A stretch of 64,000 bases of DNA from NCBI RefSeq assembly GCF_009746565.1, contig NZ_WRPN01000006.1:1-64000 (forward strand), read 5' to 3'. The translations under genes were made by a program, and so were the position numbers. Positions 42,493 to 51,987 of the stretch are shown piece after piece. Within the stretch, counting starts at the first letter, position 1. Each line of letters begins with the position of its first letter. Origin of the DNA: Mariniflexile maritimum. Lineage in GTDB: Bacteria; Bacteroidota; Bacteroidia; Flavobacteriales; Flavobacteriaceae. The notes under the pieces are model-generated. The model saw nothing but the letters and a program-made list of their open reading frames with translations, was not told where the DNA came from and ran no database searches.

Positions 42493-44445
42493 ATGAAAAA
42501 TATAAAATTTAACAGTCTGTTTACTGTCTTAATAAGCATAAGCTTGTTTTTAAGTAGCTGTAGCACAGATTTTATTGAATCTAAACAAGAATTCTCCAGT
42601 GTTGGTGTTGAAATTTATCAAGATGAAATTTTGGCTACACAATATCTCGATTATCTTTATTATTCAAGTATGCCTGTGAAAGACCAAAATTTGGCTTCCT
42701 ATTCCTTAACTGCGGCCGAAGCAGGTAATGGCGAGTTATTTACCAAAGCCACTGATGAGGTAGCAGGTGAAGTGGATATTAATAAAGCCTGGGCACAAAT
42801 TTCGGCAACCAACGCCCATGCTATTAAATCCATAGGCGCAAAATTAACAAGCAGCTCAAGTGCCAATAATGTTTGGACAAGGATTAGATATAGTAATTTG
42901 TACCTGGATAATGTAGATAAATATACAGGCCTTAAAGAAGATTTCAAAAACCAAATTAAGGGTCAGCTTTATTTTTGGAGAGCATGGAATTATTTTGAAT
43001 TAGTAAGACTCTATGGTGGTGTGCCATTAATTCTAACGGCTCAAGACCCAAATATAGATGATAAAAACAACGAAGTACCTAGAAGTTCATCGTCCGAAAC
43101 AATTGATCAAATCGTATCCGATTTGGATATGGCACAAACGCTATTAACCAACGGAAGGCCATACACTGCGGCGCAAGCAGGCAGAATTACAGCGCAAGCC
43201 GCCGCTGCGTTAAAAGGTCGAGTGCTGTTAACATGGGCAAGTCCATTGTTCAACAGAAATGATGATGTTGAAAGATGGCAACGTGCCTATGCAGCAAACT
43301 TAGCAGCTTATAATGCTTGTCTGGCTGCGGGCAAAGGCTTAAACCCCAACTGGAAAACCATGTGGTTTCAAGATAATAACATGGAATCTATTTTTGCGTA
43401 TGGATTTAATAACGATGCTACCGGAGGCCAACAAGCTAAAAATAATGCCACCGAAAGAAAATCGCGTCCAAGAGACTTGGGTGCCGATGGTACCAATTCG
43501 CCAACAAAAGCTATTGTAGATGCCTTTCCAATGAGTGATGGTACGCCTTACAATGTTAATGGCGATCCAAACCAATTTTACAAAAATAGAGATCCAAGAT
43601 TTTACCTTACATTCTCCTATAATGGAGCTATATGGCCCTATAAGGAAAACCCAAATTACAAAAACTGGACGTACTACTGGAAAACAAATGCTTCAGGAAC
43701 ATTAAAATCAACCGAAACTACCGCAAATGCAACCGGTATTTATTTAAGAAAGTTTACCAACGATAATACAAGTGAATTGGCAGGTTTTAGATATGTAGGA
43801 GCCGATCAAATGGAAATACGCTTTGCAGAAGTTGTTTTAAACTTAGCCGAATCAGCAATAGGCATCAACAGTCTATCAGAAGGTAAAGGCTATATTAAAG
43901 CCATTCGTGCCAGAGCGGGTATTACAAATGGCGATGGTGATTATGGATTAGCTAATGTTAGTACCAGGGATCAGCATTTTGCTGCTGTTATCAACGAGAG
44001 AAAAGTAGAATTTGCCTATGAAAATAAACGCTTCCATGACTTAAGACGATGGTTGCTCTTTAATGATGATTTTGGAATGTGTACCCGATTAAACCAAACA
44101 CCCATTGAAGGTTCAAGACGACAAGGATATTATACCATAGCTAAATCGAATGTAACCACCGATTATGTTGGGGCAACAGATCCTTTTAAAGGGGCATCGG
44201 CACCCGTAATCAATAGGGATGCTACAACTTATCCACCCGGAATAACAACTTATTCCGGATATGTAGATTATTTATACCAAAATCATTTTAGTGTTATTGT
44301 TCGCGATAATGTCGATCCAACAACATTCTCGTTTAAATGGTATAACGAATATTATTTCTTCGGTATTTACCAAGATTTACTGGATACAGCGCCCTATTTG
44401 CAACAAACAACAGGTTGGGGAGGCACTTTCGATCCGCTTAAATAA
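42493..44445 (+). CDS. SusD/RagB family glycan-binding lipoprotein
   Basis: A 650-residue surface lipoprotein (LFLSSC, C23). The helical N-terminal part contains tetratricopeptide-like helices (for example 'IKGQLYFWRAWNYFELVRLYGGVPLI', a SusD hallmark). The C-terminal part has 'NERKVEFAYENKRFHDLRRW', the other conserved SusD block. It binds the glycan and caps the SusC-like barrel encoded just upstream. An intrinsic terminator follows directly, so the pair forms the end of one transcription unit. Confidence 0.96.
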   Translation: MKNIKFNSLFTVLISISLFLSSCSTDFIESKQEFSSVGVEIYQDEILATQYLDYLYYSSMPVKDQNLASYSLTAAEAGNGELFTKATDEVAGEVDINKAWAQISATNAHAIKSIGAKLTSSSSANNVWTRIRYSNLYLDNVDKYTGLKEDFKNQIKGQLYFWRAWNYFELVRLYGGVPLILTAQDPNIDDKNNEVPRSSSSETIDQIVSDLDMAQTLLTNGRPYTAAQAGRITAQAAAALKGRVLLTWASPLFNRNDDVERWQRAYAANLAAYNACLAAGKGLNPNWKTMWFQDNNMESIFAYGFNNDATGGQQAKNNATERKSRPRDLGADGTNSPTKAIVDAFPMSDGTPYNVNGDPNQFYKNRDPRFYLTFSYNGAIWPYKENPNYKNWTYYWKTNASGTLKSTETTANATGIYLRKFTNDNTSELAGFRYVGADQMEIRFAEVVLNLAESAIGINSLSEGKGYIKAIRARAGITNGDGDYGLANVSTRDQHFAAVINERKVEFAYENKRFHDLRRWLLFNDDFGMCTRLNQTPIEGSRRQGYYTIAKSNVTTDYVGATDPFKGASAPVINRDATTYPPGITTYSGYVDYLYQNHFSVIVRDNVDPTTFSFKWYNEYYFFGIYQDLLDTAPYLQQTTGWGGTFDPLK

Positions 44446-44468
44446 AAAGGTTAGAAGTGTTTAAAATA

Positions 44469-44508
44469 AAATTACCTGTGTTTGTTTTAAATACAGGTAA
44501 TTTTTTTT
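44469..44508 (+). terminator. Intrinsic terminator after susD-like gene
   Basis: AAATTACCTGT (44469-44479) pairs perfectly with ACAGGTAATTT (44493-44503) across a 13-base loop, and eight T residues (44501-44508) follow the stem. The hairpin lies 23 bp after the stop codon and separates the SusC/SusD pair from the downstream enzyme operon. Confidence 0.85.
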
Positions 44509-44546
44509 AAAAAGAACTTAAAATATTAAATTCAAGTTGTATAATT

Positions 44547-44554
44547 AAAATTTG
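44547..44554 (+). promoter_or_regulatory. Possible -7 element for the downstream enzyme operon
   Basis: AAAATTTG matches TAnnTTTG at 7 of 8 positions and is followed by CAGC, as in the queA promoter. No good -33 element is evident. A promoter is expected here because of the strong terminator just upstream. Confidence 0.3.
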
Positions 44555-44608
44555 CAGCTAATTGTAGAATAACGGATTTCAATTTATAAATTGTAAAATA
44601 AAAGTTAG

Positions 44609-46309
44609 ATGAAAAGGATAAATTTGATTATGGGGATGCTGTTTTTAGGAATTTCAAATGGCTATGCACAATACCCGCAACTTACAGCCGATGATCGCGC
44701 GAAAGAAGAAGCCATTAAAGCAGAAGCCTATAAACATTCTGATGAGGCTTGGGAAAAAGCAAAATTAATTGTTGAACAAGAAGCCAAGGAAGGAAAGCCC
44801 TATTTGCCATGGGCAGGACGGCCAACCGATTTACCACAGGCTGAAATTCCGGCATTTCCAGGGGCCGAAGGTGGTGGTATGTACACCTTTGGTGGTCGTG
44901 GTGGCAATGTCTATACAGTAACCAGTCTTGAAGATGATGGTGCAGGTACCCTGCGTGAAGCCTGCGAAAAAGGAGGCGCTCGAATAATTGTTTTTAATGT
45001 TTCGGGCATTATCAAACTTAAAACGCCCTTAATTATTCGGGCACCTTATGTTACCATTGCAGGCCAAACAGCGCCGGGTGATGGTATTTGTGTTGCAGGT
45101 GAATCGGTTTGGATCGATACCCACGATGTGATTATTCGCCACATGCGTTTCCGAAGAGGTGAAACATTTGTTGGCAGAAGGGACGATGCCATTGGTGGAA
45201 ATCCTGTTGGAAACATTATGCTGGATCATATTTCTGCCACTTGGGGATTGGACGAAAACATGTCTATTTACAGGCACATGTACAGCCCGGGTGCCGATTA
45301 CAAAGATGAAAAAAAACCAACCGTTAACATCACCATTCAAAACAGTCTCTTTGGCGAAGCTTTGGATACCTACAACCATGCCTTCGGAAGTACATTAGGC
45401 GGCGAAAATTGTGCATTCATTAGAAATATGTGGGCAAATAATGCCGGCAGAAATCCTTCCATAGGATGGAACGGTATTTTCAATTTTGTAAATAATATCG
45501 TTTTCAACTGGAGCAACCGTTCTATTGACGGCGGCGATTATACAGCAACTTACAACATCATAAACAACTATTTTAAACCAGGTTCCGTAACTTCAAAAGA
45601 AGACCCCATTGGCTACAGAATTTTGAAGCCCGAAGCAGGTAGAAGTAAATTGGATTACATGGTTTTTGGTCGCGCTTATGTAAATGGCAACATTGTTGAG
45701 GGTAATGAAAAAGTAACGGCAAACAATTGGGACGGCGGCGTTCAAATGGAAAACAAAAAAGGCGAATTAATGAGTGTTGAAGAAGCTGGAACCTATTTCC
45801 CAGCCATGAAAACCAATAAACCGTTCCCCATGCCTTGGTTTAGAAACATTATGACTGCCGAAAAAGCGTATGATTTTGTGTTAAAAAATGTAGGTGCTAC
45901 TTTACCTATCAGAGATGTTGTAGATGAACGCATTGTAAGAACCGTAAAAACAGGAAAACCGGAATATGTGGAAGGTTTAGACCCCAATTCCTTTTACCAA
46001 TTTAAGCACAGACGTTTACCAGCCGATTCGTATAAAGATGGCATAATTACTGATATTTCCCAAGTGGGCGGTTACCCAGCATATAAAGGTACACCTTATT
46101 TAGATTCAGATAAAGATGGTATGCCAGATGCTTGGGAAATTAAATATGATTTAAACCCTAATGATGCCTCTGATGCTAAAGCTGATAAAAATAGCGATGG
46201 TTATACCCATATTGAAGATTATATAAACGGTACAAATCCGAAGAAAAAAATAGATTGGAAAGATTTAAATAATAATAAAGAAACTTTAACTGAACCGCTA
46301 TTAAAATAG
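44609..46309 (+). CDS. Polysaccharide lyase family 1 (pectate-lyase-like), first of tandem pair
   Basis: A 566-residue exported protein; the signal peptide ends in GYAQ. After a helical spacer of about 60 residues the PL1 beta-helix begins with AFPGAEGGG (82-90) and FGGRGGNV. The RNPSIG segment (R281) is the expected catalytic-arginine site, in the pattern 'ANNAGRNPSIG' followed by 'FNFVNNIVFNW'. The C-terminus carries calcium-binding DSDKDGMPDAWE and DKNSDGYTHIEDYINGTNP repeats. Likely substrate is a polygalacturonate backbone. It is the first gene after the terminator and so should head the third module. It is closely related along its full length to the PL1 gene two genes downstream. Confidence 0.9.
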   Translation: MKRINLIMGMLFLGISNGYAQYPQLTADDRAKEEAIKAEAYKHSDEAWEKAKLIVEQEAKEGKPYLPWAGRPTDLPQAEIPAFPGAEGGGMYTFGGRGGNVYTVTSLEDDGAGTLREACEKGGARIIVFNVSGIIKLKTPLIIRAPYVTIAGQTAPGDGICVAGESVWIDTHDVIIRHMRFRRGETFVGRRDDAIGGNPVGNIMLDHISATWGLDENMSIYRHMYSPGADYKDEKKPTVNITIQNSLFGEALDTYNHAFGSTLGGENCAFIRNMWANNAGRNPSIGWNGIFNFVNNIVFNWSNRSIDGGDYTATYNIINNYFKPGSVTSKEDPIGYRILKPEAGRSKLDYMVFGRAYVNGNIVEGNEKVTANNWDGGVQMENKKGELMSVEEAGTYFPAMKTNKPFPMPWFRNIMTAEKAYDFVLKNVGATLPIRDVVDERIVRTVKTGKPEYVEGLDPNSFYQFKHRRLPADSYKDGIITDISQVGGYPAYKGTPYLDSDKDGMPDAWEIKYDLNPNDASDAKADKNSDGYTHIEDYINGTNPKKKIDWKDLNNNKETLTEPLLK

Positions 46310-46332
46310 ATTCAGTTATAAAAGCTAAAGAA

Positions 46333-46998
46333 ATGATGTTGAAAAAAGTAAGTTTAGGTGTAGTACTTTTAGTTTTAACACTTTGTAATCTAAATGCACA
46401 GCAACATTTAGATCCAGAGTATATAAAGGTAACCAATGAGCGTGCTGCTAAAATTGTGGAAGCATTGAAGCTATCGGATACCGAAAAAGAGCAAACACTC
46501 ACTACTATTATTGGTGAACAATACAGAAATTTAAGTAGGCTTCACGATGGCAGGGATGCTAAAATTGAAGCTTTAAAGAACAGCGATTTACCTAAAGAAA
46601 AATTGGATTCTAAAATTGAAAAGCTAAAATCTAAAACCGATAAGTCGATTAACAAGTTGCATAAAAAATATATAAGTGTTTTAAGTAAACATTTAACACC
46701 TGAAAAAGTTGATGCCGTAAAGGACGGAATGACTTATGGTGTGGTGCCTAAAACCTACGCCGCTTTTCAAGATATGTTGCCAAATTTAACCGAAGCGCAA
46801 AAAAAGTATATTTACGATAATTTAGTGGAAGCGCGCGAACATGCTATGGATGCAGGTACATCAAAAGAAAAGCACGCATGGTTTGGAAAGTATAAAGGTA
46901 GAATAAACAATTATTTGTCGGCTCAAGGGTACGATTTGAATAAAGAAAGCGACGATTGGCACAAGCGTATTGAAGCACGTGAAAAAGCTAAAAACTAA
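46333..46998 (+). CDS. DUF3826 family exported protein
   Basis: A 221-residue exported protein (signal peptide ending CNLNAQ) made almost wholly of charged helices. The pattern 'NERAAKIVEALKLSDTEKEQTLTTIIGEQYRNLSRLHDGRDAKI' and the C-terminal 'WFGKYKGRINNYLSAQGYDLNKESDDW' match DUF3826, a family I know from Bacteroidota pectin loci and which has no assigned function. It lies between two related PL1 genes with gaps of 23 and 51 bp, which suggests a role tied to those lyases, for example as a periplasmic chaperone or binding partner. That role is inference. Confidence 0.8.
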   Translation: MMLKKVSLGVVLLVLTLCNLNAQQHLDPEYIKVTNERAAKIVEALKLSDTEKEQTLTTIIGEQYRNLSRLHDGRDAKIEALKNSDLPKEKLDSKIEKLKSKTDKSINKLHKKYISVLSKHLTPEKVDAVKDGMTYGVVPKTYAAFQDMLPNLTEAQKKYIYDNLVEAREHAMDAGTSKEKHAWFGKYKGRINNYLSAQGYDLNKESDDWHKRIEAREKAKN

Positions 46999-47049
46999 GT
47001 TTTAATTAAAATATACGGTTTAAAATCAATAGTTTAAAAACCCTCAAAA

Positions 47050-48756
47050 ATGTATTATTCTTTAAAAAAAATAGTAAGGAGCGCAGTACTGGTAACTTTC
47101 TTTTGCACCATTTCCCAAAAAGTAAGTGCGCAATATCCAGACATTCCTGAAGCACTTCAAGCAAAAACGGATTCTGTTTTAGCTAAAGAAGAAAAAAGAT
47201 TGCAGGCTATATGGGAAAGCAATTATCACATTATAGAAGAAGAATCAAAACAAGGTCGCCCCTACATTCCTTGGGCAGCATATCCGGGAGATTTAATTAA
47301 AGCAGCTATCCCTGCATTTCCAGGAGCCGAAGGTGGAGGCGTCTTTACCCCTGGTGGTCGTGGCGGCAAAATATTTGTGGTTACCAGTTTAGAAGATAGC
47401 GGAAAAGGGACGCTGCGTGAGGCTTGCGAAGCGGTCGGCGCCAGAACCATTGTGTTTAATGTGGCCGGTATCATTCAATTAAAAAAGCCAATAAGTGTTC
47501 GTGCACCTTATATAACCATAGCTGGTCAAACAGCACCGGGTGATGGTATTTGTGTTGCGGGCGAATCGTTGTTGTTAGATACGCACGACATCATCATTCG
47601 TCACATGCGTTTTCGTCGTGGTGCGACAGATGTTACTAGAAGAGACGATGCATTAGGTGGTAATGTCATTGGAAACGTTATCATCGATCATTGTTCTGTA
47701 AGTTGGGGTCTAGATGAAAACATTTCATTATACAGACATCAATTTCAAGCGAATGAAAAATCAAAATTAGAAAAAATGCCAGCGGTAAATGTCACCATTC
47801 AAAACACCATTTCTTCAGAAGGTTTAGATACCTACAATCATGCCTTCGGAAGTACTATTGGTGGTTTAAATAGCACATTTATTCGTAATTTATGGGCAAA
47901 TAATATTTCCAGAAATCCGTCCATTGGTATGTATGGCAGCTTCAATTTTATAAATAATGTGTTGTTTAATTGGTGGAATCGTTCACTTGATGGTGGTGAT
48001 TACCGTTCTATGTTCAACATCATCAACAACTATTTTAAGCCAGGACCAATTACTCCAGAAGATGAGCCAATTCGATACCGAATTTTAAAACCAGAATCGG
48101 GTTACATGGAACCAAAAACCTTTGGTCGCGCGTATGTGTCTGGTAATTTTGTAGTTGGCTCGCCAGAAGTTTCAGCCAATAACTGGAACGGTGGTGTGCA
48201 AATTGAAAATCGCTCTTATGAAGAAGCGAAAGCGTATTTAGAATTAATTAAACAAGATAAGCCATTTGAAATGCCACATCTTACAATTATGAAAACGGAA
48301 GATGCTTATGAGTTTGTTTTGAATAATGTAGGCGCAACACTACCAAAACGTGATGCAGTTGATGCTCGTGTAATTAATTACGTTAGAACTGGGAAAATTG
48401 AATATAAAGACGGATTGGAAAATACCATAGGTCAAGCATTTATTAAAAGACGTTTACCTGCAAATTCCTATAAAAAAGGCATCATAACGAGTCCAGAACA
48501 AGTTGGAGGGTATCCTGTTTACAAAGGAAAACCATATAAAGATTCAGATGGCGATGGTATGCCGGATACATGGGAAAAAGCCAATGGTTTAAATCCTAAT
48601 GATGCTTCCGATGCTAATAAAGATATAAATGGTGATGGCTATACCAATATTGAAAAATATATAAATGGCATCGACACCACTACGAAAGTAGATTGGACAA
48701 AACCTGAAAACAATACGGATACCTTGGCAAAATGGCCTAACGGATTGTTACAGTAA
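47050..48756 (+). CDS. Polysaccharide lyase family 1 (pectate-lyase-like), second of tandem pair
   Basis: A 568-residue paralogue of the PL1 protein at 44609, with the same order of parts: signal peptide (ending VSAQ), helical spacer, AFPGAEGGG (89-97), PGGRGGKI, the RNPSIG site (R288) and C-terminal calcium-binding DSDGDGMPDTWE and DINGDGYTNIEKYINGID repeats. Differences are spread along the protein, including GATDVTRRDDALGG in place of GETFVGRRDDAIGG near the active-site cleft, so the two copies may differ in tolerance of substitutions on the galacturonan. The duplication is not recent, to judge by the spread of differences. Confidence 0.9.
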   Translation: MYYSLKKIVRSAVLVTFFCTISQKVSAQYPDIPEALQAKTDSVLAKEEKRLQAIWESNYHIIEEESKQGRPYIPWAAYPGDLIKAAIPAFPGAEGGGVFTPGGRGGKIFVVTSLEDSGKGTLREACEAVGARTIVFNVAGIIQLKKPISVRAPYITIAGQTAPGDGICVAGESLLLDTHDIIIRHMRFRRGATDVTRRDDALGGNVIGNVIIDHCSVSWGLDENISLYRHQFQANEKSKLEKMPAVNVTIQNTISSEGLDTYNHAFGSTIGGLNSTFIRNLWANNISRNPSIGMYGSFNFINNVLFNWWNRSLDGGDYRSMFNIINNYFKPGPITPEDEPIRYRILKPESGYMEPKTFGRAYVSGNFVVGSPEVSANNWNGGVQIENRSYEEAKAYLELIKQDKPFEMPHLTIMKTEDAYEFVLNNVGATLPKRDAVDARVINYVRTGKIEYKDGLENTIGQAFIKRRLPANSYKKGIITSPEQVGGYPVYKGKPYKDSDGDGMPDTWEKANGLNPNDASDANKDINGDGYTNIEKYINGIDTTTKVDWTKPENNTDTLAKWPNGLLQ

Positions 48757-48785
48757 CCTTAAAAAAAAGTAATTGTTAAGACCAC

Positions 48786-51700
48786 TTGGAAATGAATTTC
48801 AGTGCTTTAAAAAACATAATTTTTAATCGAAAAGATACATTTACCTTATCTAGTATCCTGTTGTTTTTTATTGTGAATTGGGGGTTTTCCCAAACAACAT
48901 TTCCGGATATTGTTAAGAATAAGCAAGGGAAAGTAGTTAATGTTCCTGATAGCTTAGGAAATCAAATTCCCGATTTTTCTTATGCAGGATATATGGCTTC
49001 AGAAAAATCGATTCCTACGGTTGAAGCGAAAATATTTGTTCCAAAACAAGAGGCCGATGCTACCCAAAAAATACAAGCAGCCATTGATTATGTGGGTCAT
49101 TTAAAACCCAATGCTTCAGGTTTTAGGGGCGCCGTGCTTTTAGATAAAGGGATTTTCAAAATAAGCGGTACCTTATACATTAAAAATTCTGGCGTCGTTT
49201 TAAGGGGAAGTGGAAACGCTGAAAATGAAACCATCCTTTTGGGAACAGGTGTTGAACGGGAAGCCATCATCAGGGTTTTGGGTATTGATGATAGAACATA
49301 TCAGGACACTTTAGATTTCAATACAGCTTACACGCCTTTAGGGACTCAAAAAATTCAATTAAAAAATACATCCAAATTAAAAATTTCAGATGACATCCTC
49401 ATCAAACAACCTTTAACCGATACTTGGATTCAGGAATTGAAAATGAACGATTTTGGTGGCGAAACCGGTTGGATTGGTTGGAAACCCAGGGATTGGGATA
49501 TAACGTGGAATCGGGTGGTTACAAATATAAGCGGGAATGAAGTTTCGTTAAATGCACCATTGACCATGACTTTAAGTGCCAAATATGGAAACTCACAAGT
49601 CATGATATATTCCTGGAAAGGTAGAATTGAACATGTTGGCATTGAAAATTTAAGTATGCAATCCACCTTCGATAAAACAAATGTAAAAGATGAACTTCAC
49701 CGTTGGTTTGGCATCTCTATGGCACATGTAAAAAACGCTTGGGTGCGTCAAGTGAATTTTAAACATTTAGCAGGTGGTGCCGTTCATTTATTAAAATCAT
49801 CACAACAAATTACGGTTGAAGATTGTATCGCTACCGAACCTATTTCAGAAATTGCAGCTTTTAGAAGAAATACTTTTTATACTGAAGGCCAACAAACCTT
49901 ATTTCAGCGTTGTTATTCGGAATATGGGTACCACGATTTTGCGGTAGGCGGTTTCGGTACCACAGGCCCCAATGCCTTTGTGCAATGTGAATCGTATTTA
50001 CCCTATAACAATAGTGGGGCAATTGGGTCTTGGGCAACGGGCGTGTTGTTTGATGTTGTTTATATTGATGGAAATGCCATCAGTTTTCATAATCGGGAAC
50101 AAACGGGCAGAGGCGCTGGCTGGACCGCCGCCAACAGCGTTATCTGGGAATCATCGGCTTCAAAAATTGATAATTACAGTCCGCCAACAGCTCAAAATTG
50201 GGCATTTGGTGTTTGGGGAGGTATTATGGGTGGCAACGGCCATTGGAAAGACGTTAACAATCACATAAGCCCAAGAAGTTTATTTTATGCACAGTTGGAA
50301 AACAGATTGGGAAAACTTCCCATGAATCCGTATGTGTTCGATGTGGGCACAGAACCATCTTCAAGTCCAACCATAGAACAAGCCGAAGCACTCAATGAAG
50401 AAGCGCTACAACCTAAAAAAACCTTAAAGGACTGGATTCAAGACGTTTCAAAAATGAATACCATTCCTGTAAATGCTTCAAATATAAAATCTGTTGATGC
50501 TTTAAAGTTGAAATCGTTCCGTGAAACCAGTACAGAACGCAGTCGAAGTAGCGAAAATACTTCAAAAGTAACCATTGAAAATGGCTGGTTAACCTTTAAT
50601 GGCCAAGTGATTACGGGCAAACAGGCCAACGTGATGTGGTGGCGTGGAAGCCTGCGTGACCATGATGTGGAAAGTGCAACCCCGCACGTCACACGATTTG
50701 TTCCCGGAAAAACGGGCACAGGATTTACAGATGATTTAAAGGATGTAGTTGCTAATTTCAGTTCAAAAAATATTGTTGCTTTAGAGCATAATTACGGTTT
50801 GTGGTACGAGCGTAGAATGGACGACCACGAGCGTACCCGCAGGATAGATGCCGATGTTTGGGCACCATTTTATGAACAACCTTTTGCCAGATCGGGGAAG
50901 GATTTGGCTTGGGACCATTTAAGTAAATACGATTTAACCAAATTCAACGATTGGTACTGGCAGCGTTTAAGCCGTTTTGCAGATTTAGCAGAACCAAACG
51001 GTCAATTACTAATCAATCAGCAATATTTTCAGCATAATATTATTGAGGCAGGTGCGCATTGGTCGAGTTCACCGTGGCGTTCTGCAAATAATGTGAATGA
51101 AACAGGTTTCCCAGAACCGGTACCTTATGCAGGCGACAAGCGTATTTTTATGGCAGAACAGTTTTATGATGTTTCCAATCAAACGAGAAAAAAACTGCAT
51201 CAAGGATTTATTAGAAAATCGTTGGAAAACTTTCAAAACAATAGCAATGTCATTCAGTTAACAAGTGCTGAATATACAGGCCCGCTTCATTTTATGGAAT
51301 TTTGGTTGGATGAAGTTCAAAAATATAAAGAGGACACTTCCGGTAATGGTATTATCGGGTTGAGTGCCACCAAAGATGTACAAGATGCAATTTTGAATGA
51401 TGCAAAACGCCATAAAACAGTCGATTTAATTGATATTCGGTATTGGCATTACAAAGAAGATGGCAGCGTTTATGCTCCTGAAGGCGGTAAAAACTTGGCA
51501 CCTCGTCAGCATGCCCGTAAAATGAATGTCGGAAAGGAAACGGAAGCACAAGTGTATAGAGCGGTGCGCGAATATCGAACAAAATATCCTGAAAAAGCGG
51601 TGTTGTATTCAACGGATGCTTCATCGCGATTTGGATGGGCAGTGTTAATGGCAGGTGGTTCATTGGCAAATATTCCGAAAATAGAGATTCCAGGTTTTTA

Positions 51701-51980
51701 TGGATCGATTTCTAAAATGCAAATTTCTGAAAATCAAACTTTCAACAGTGATTTTTGGTGTTTGGAACACAAAGGCGAGGCGTATATTTATTATTTGAGA
51801 AATACCAAAACAGTTGAAGTGGATTTATCCAATTACAAAGGCACATTTGAAGTATTTTGGATAGATGCCAGCACCGGCAAAATAATGTCCAAAAACATCG
51901 TTCAAGGCAGTAAAAAACAGACTATTGCCGCTTCAGAAACAAGTGATAAATCATGCGTAGTTTATATAAAAAAGAAATAA
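48786..51980 (+). CDS. Beta-helix protein with C-terminal DUF6298-type domain
   Basis: A 1064-residue exported protein (hydrophobic export segment ending GFSQ; the ATG at 48786 is followed by an ATG at 48792). Residues about 60-560 form a pectate-lyase-superfamily beta-helix, recognisable by FRGAVLLDKGIFKISGTL, a VVLRGSGNAENETIL strand and many N-x-I-type turns. Residues about 585-1064 match what I remember as DUF6298: 'GWLTFNGQVITGKQANVMWWRG', 'HVTRFVPGKTGTGFTDDL', 'ALEHNYGLWYERRMDDHERTRRI' and 'EYTGPLHFMEFWLDEVQ'. The second part looks like a TIM-barrel-type domain of unknown activity. The two halves may be separate catalytic domains. It follows the PL1 gene after 29 bp. Confidence 0.72.
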   Translation: MEMNFSALKNIIFNRKDTFTLSSILLFFIVNWGFSQTTFPDIVKNKQGKVVNVPDSLGNQIPDFSYAGYMASEKSIPTVEAKIFVPKQEADATQKIQAAIDYVGHLKPNASGFRGAVLLDKGIFKISGTLYIKNSGVVLRGSGNAENETILLGTGVEREAIIRVLGIDDRTYQDTLDFNTAYTPLGTQKIQLKNTSKLKISDDILIKQPLTDTWIQELKMNDFGGETGWIGWKPRDWDITWNRVVTNISGNEVSLNAPLTMTLSAKYGNSQVMIYSWKGRIEHVGIENLSMQSTFDKTNVKDELHRWFGISMAHVKNAWVRQVNFKHLAGGAVHLLKSSQQITVEDCIATEPISEIAAFRRNTFYTEGQQTLFQRCYSEYGYHDFAVGGFGTTGPNAFVQCESYLPYNNSGAIGSWATGVLFDVVYIDGNAISFHNREQTGRGAGWTAANSVIWESSASKIDNYSPPTAQNWAFGVWGGIMGGNGHWKDVNNHISPRSLFYAQLENRLGKLPMNPYVFDVGTEPSSSPTIEQAEALNEEALQPKKTLKDWIQDVSKMNTIPVNASNIKSVDALKLKSFRETSTERSRSSENTSKVTIENGWLTFNGQVITGKQANVMWWRGSLRDHDVESATPHVTRFVPGKTGTGFTDDLKDVVANFSSKNIVALEHNYGLWYERRMDDHERTRRIDADVWAPFYEQPFARSGKDLAWDHLSKYDLTKFNDWYWQRLSRFADLAEPNGQLLINQQYFQHNIIEAGAHWSSSPWRSANNVNETGFPEPVPYAGDKRIFMAEQFYDVSNQTRKKLHQGFIRKSLENFQNNSNVIQLTSAEYTGPLHFMEFWLDEVQKYKEDTSGNGIIGLSATKDVQDAILNDAKRHKTVDLIDIRYWHYKEDGSVYAPEGGKNLAPRQHARKMNVGKETEAQVYRAVREYRTKYPEKAVLYSTDASSRFGWAVLMAGGSLANIPKIEIPGFYGSISKMQISENQTFNSDFWCLEHKGEAYIYYLRNTKTVEVDLSNYKGTFEVFWIDASTGKIMSKNIVQGSKKQTIAASETSDKSCVVYIKKK

Positions 51981-51987
51981 TTTAAAA

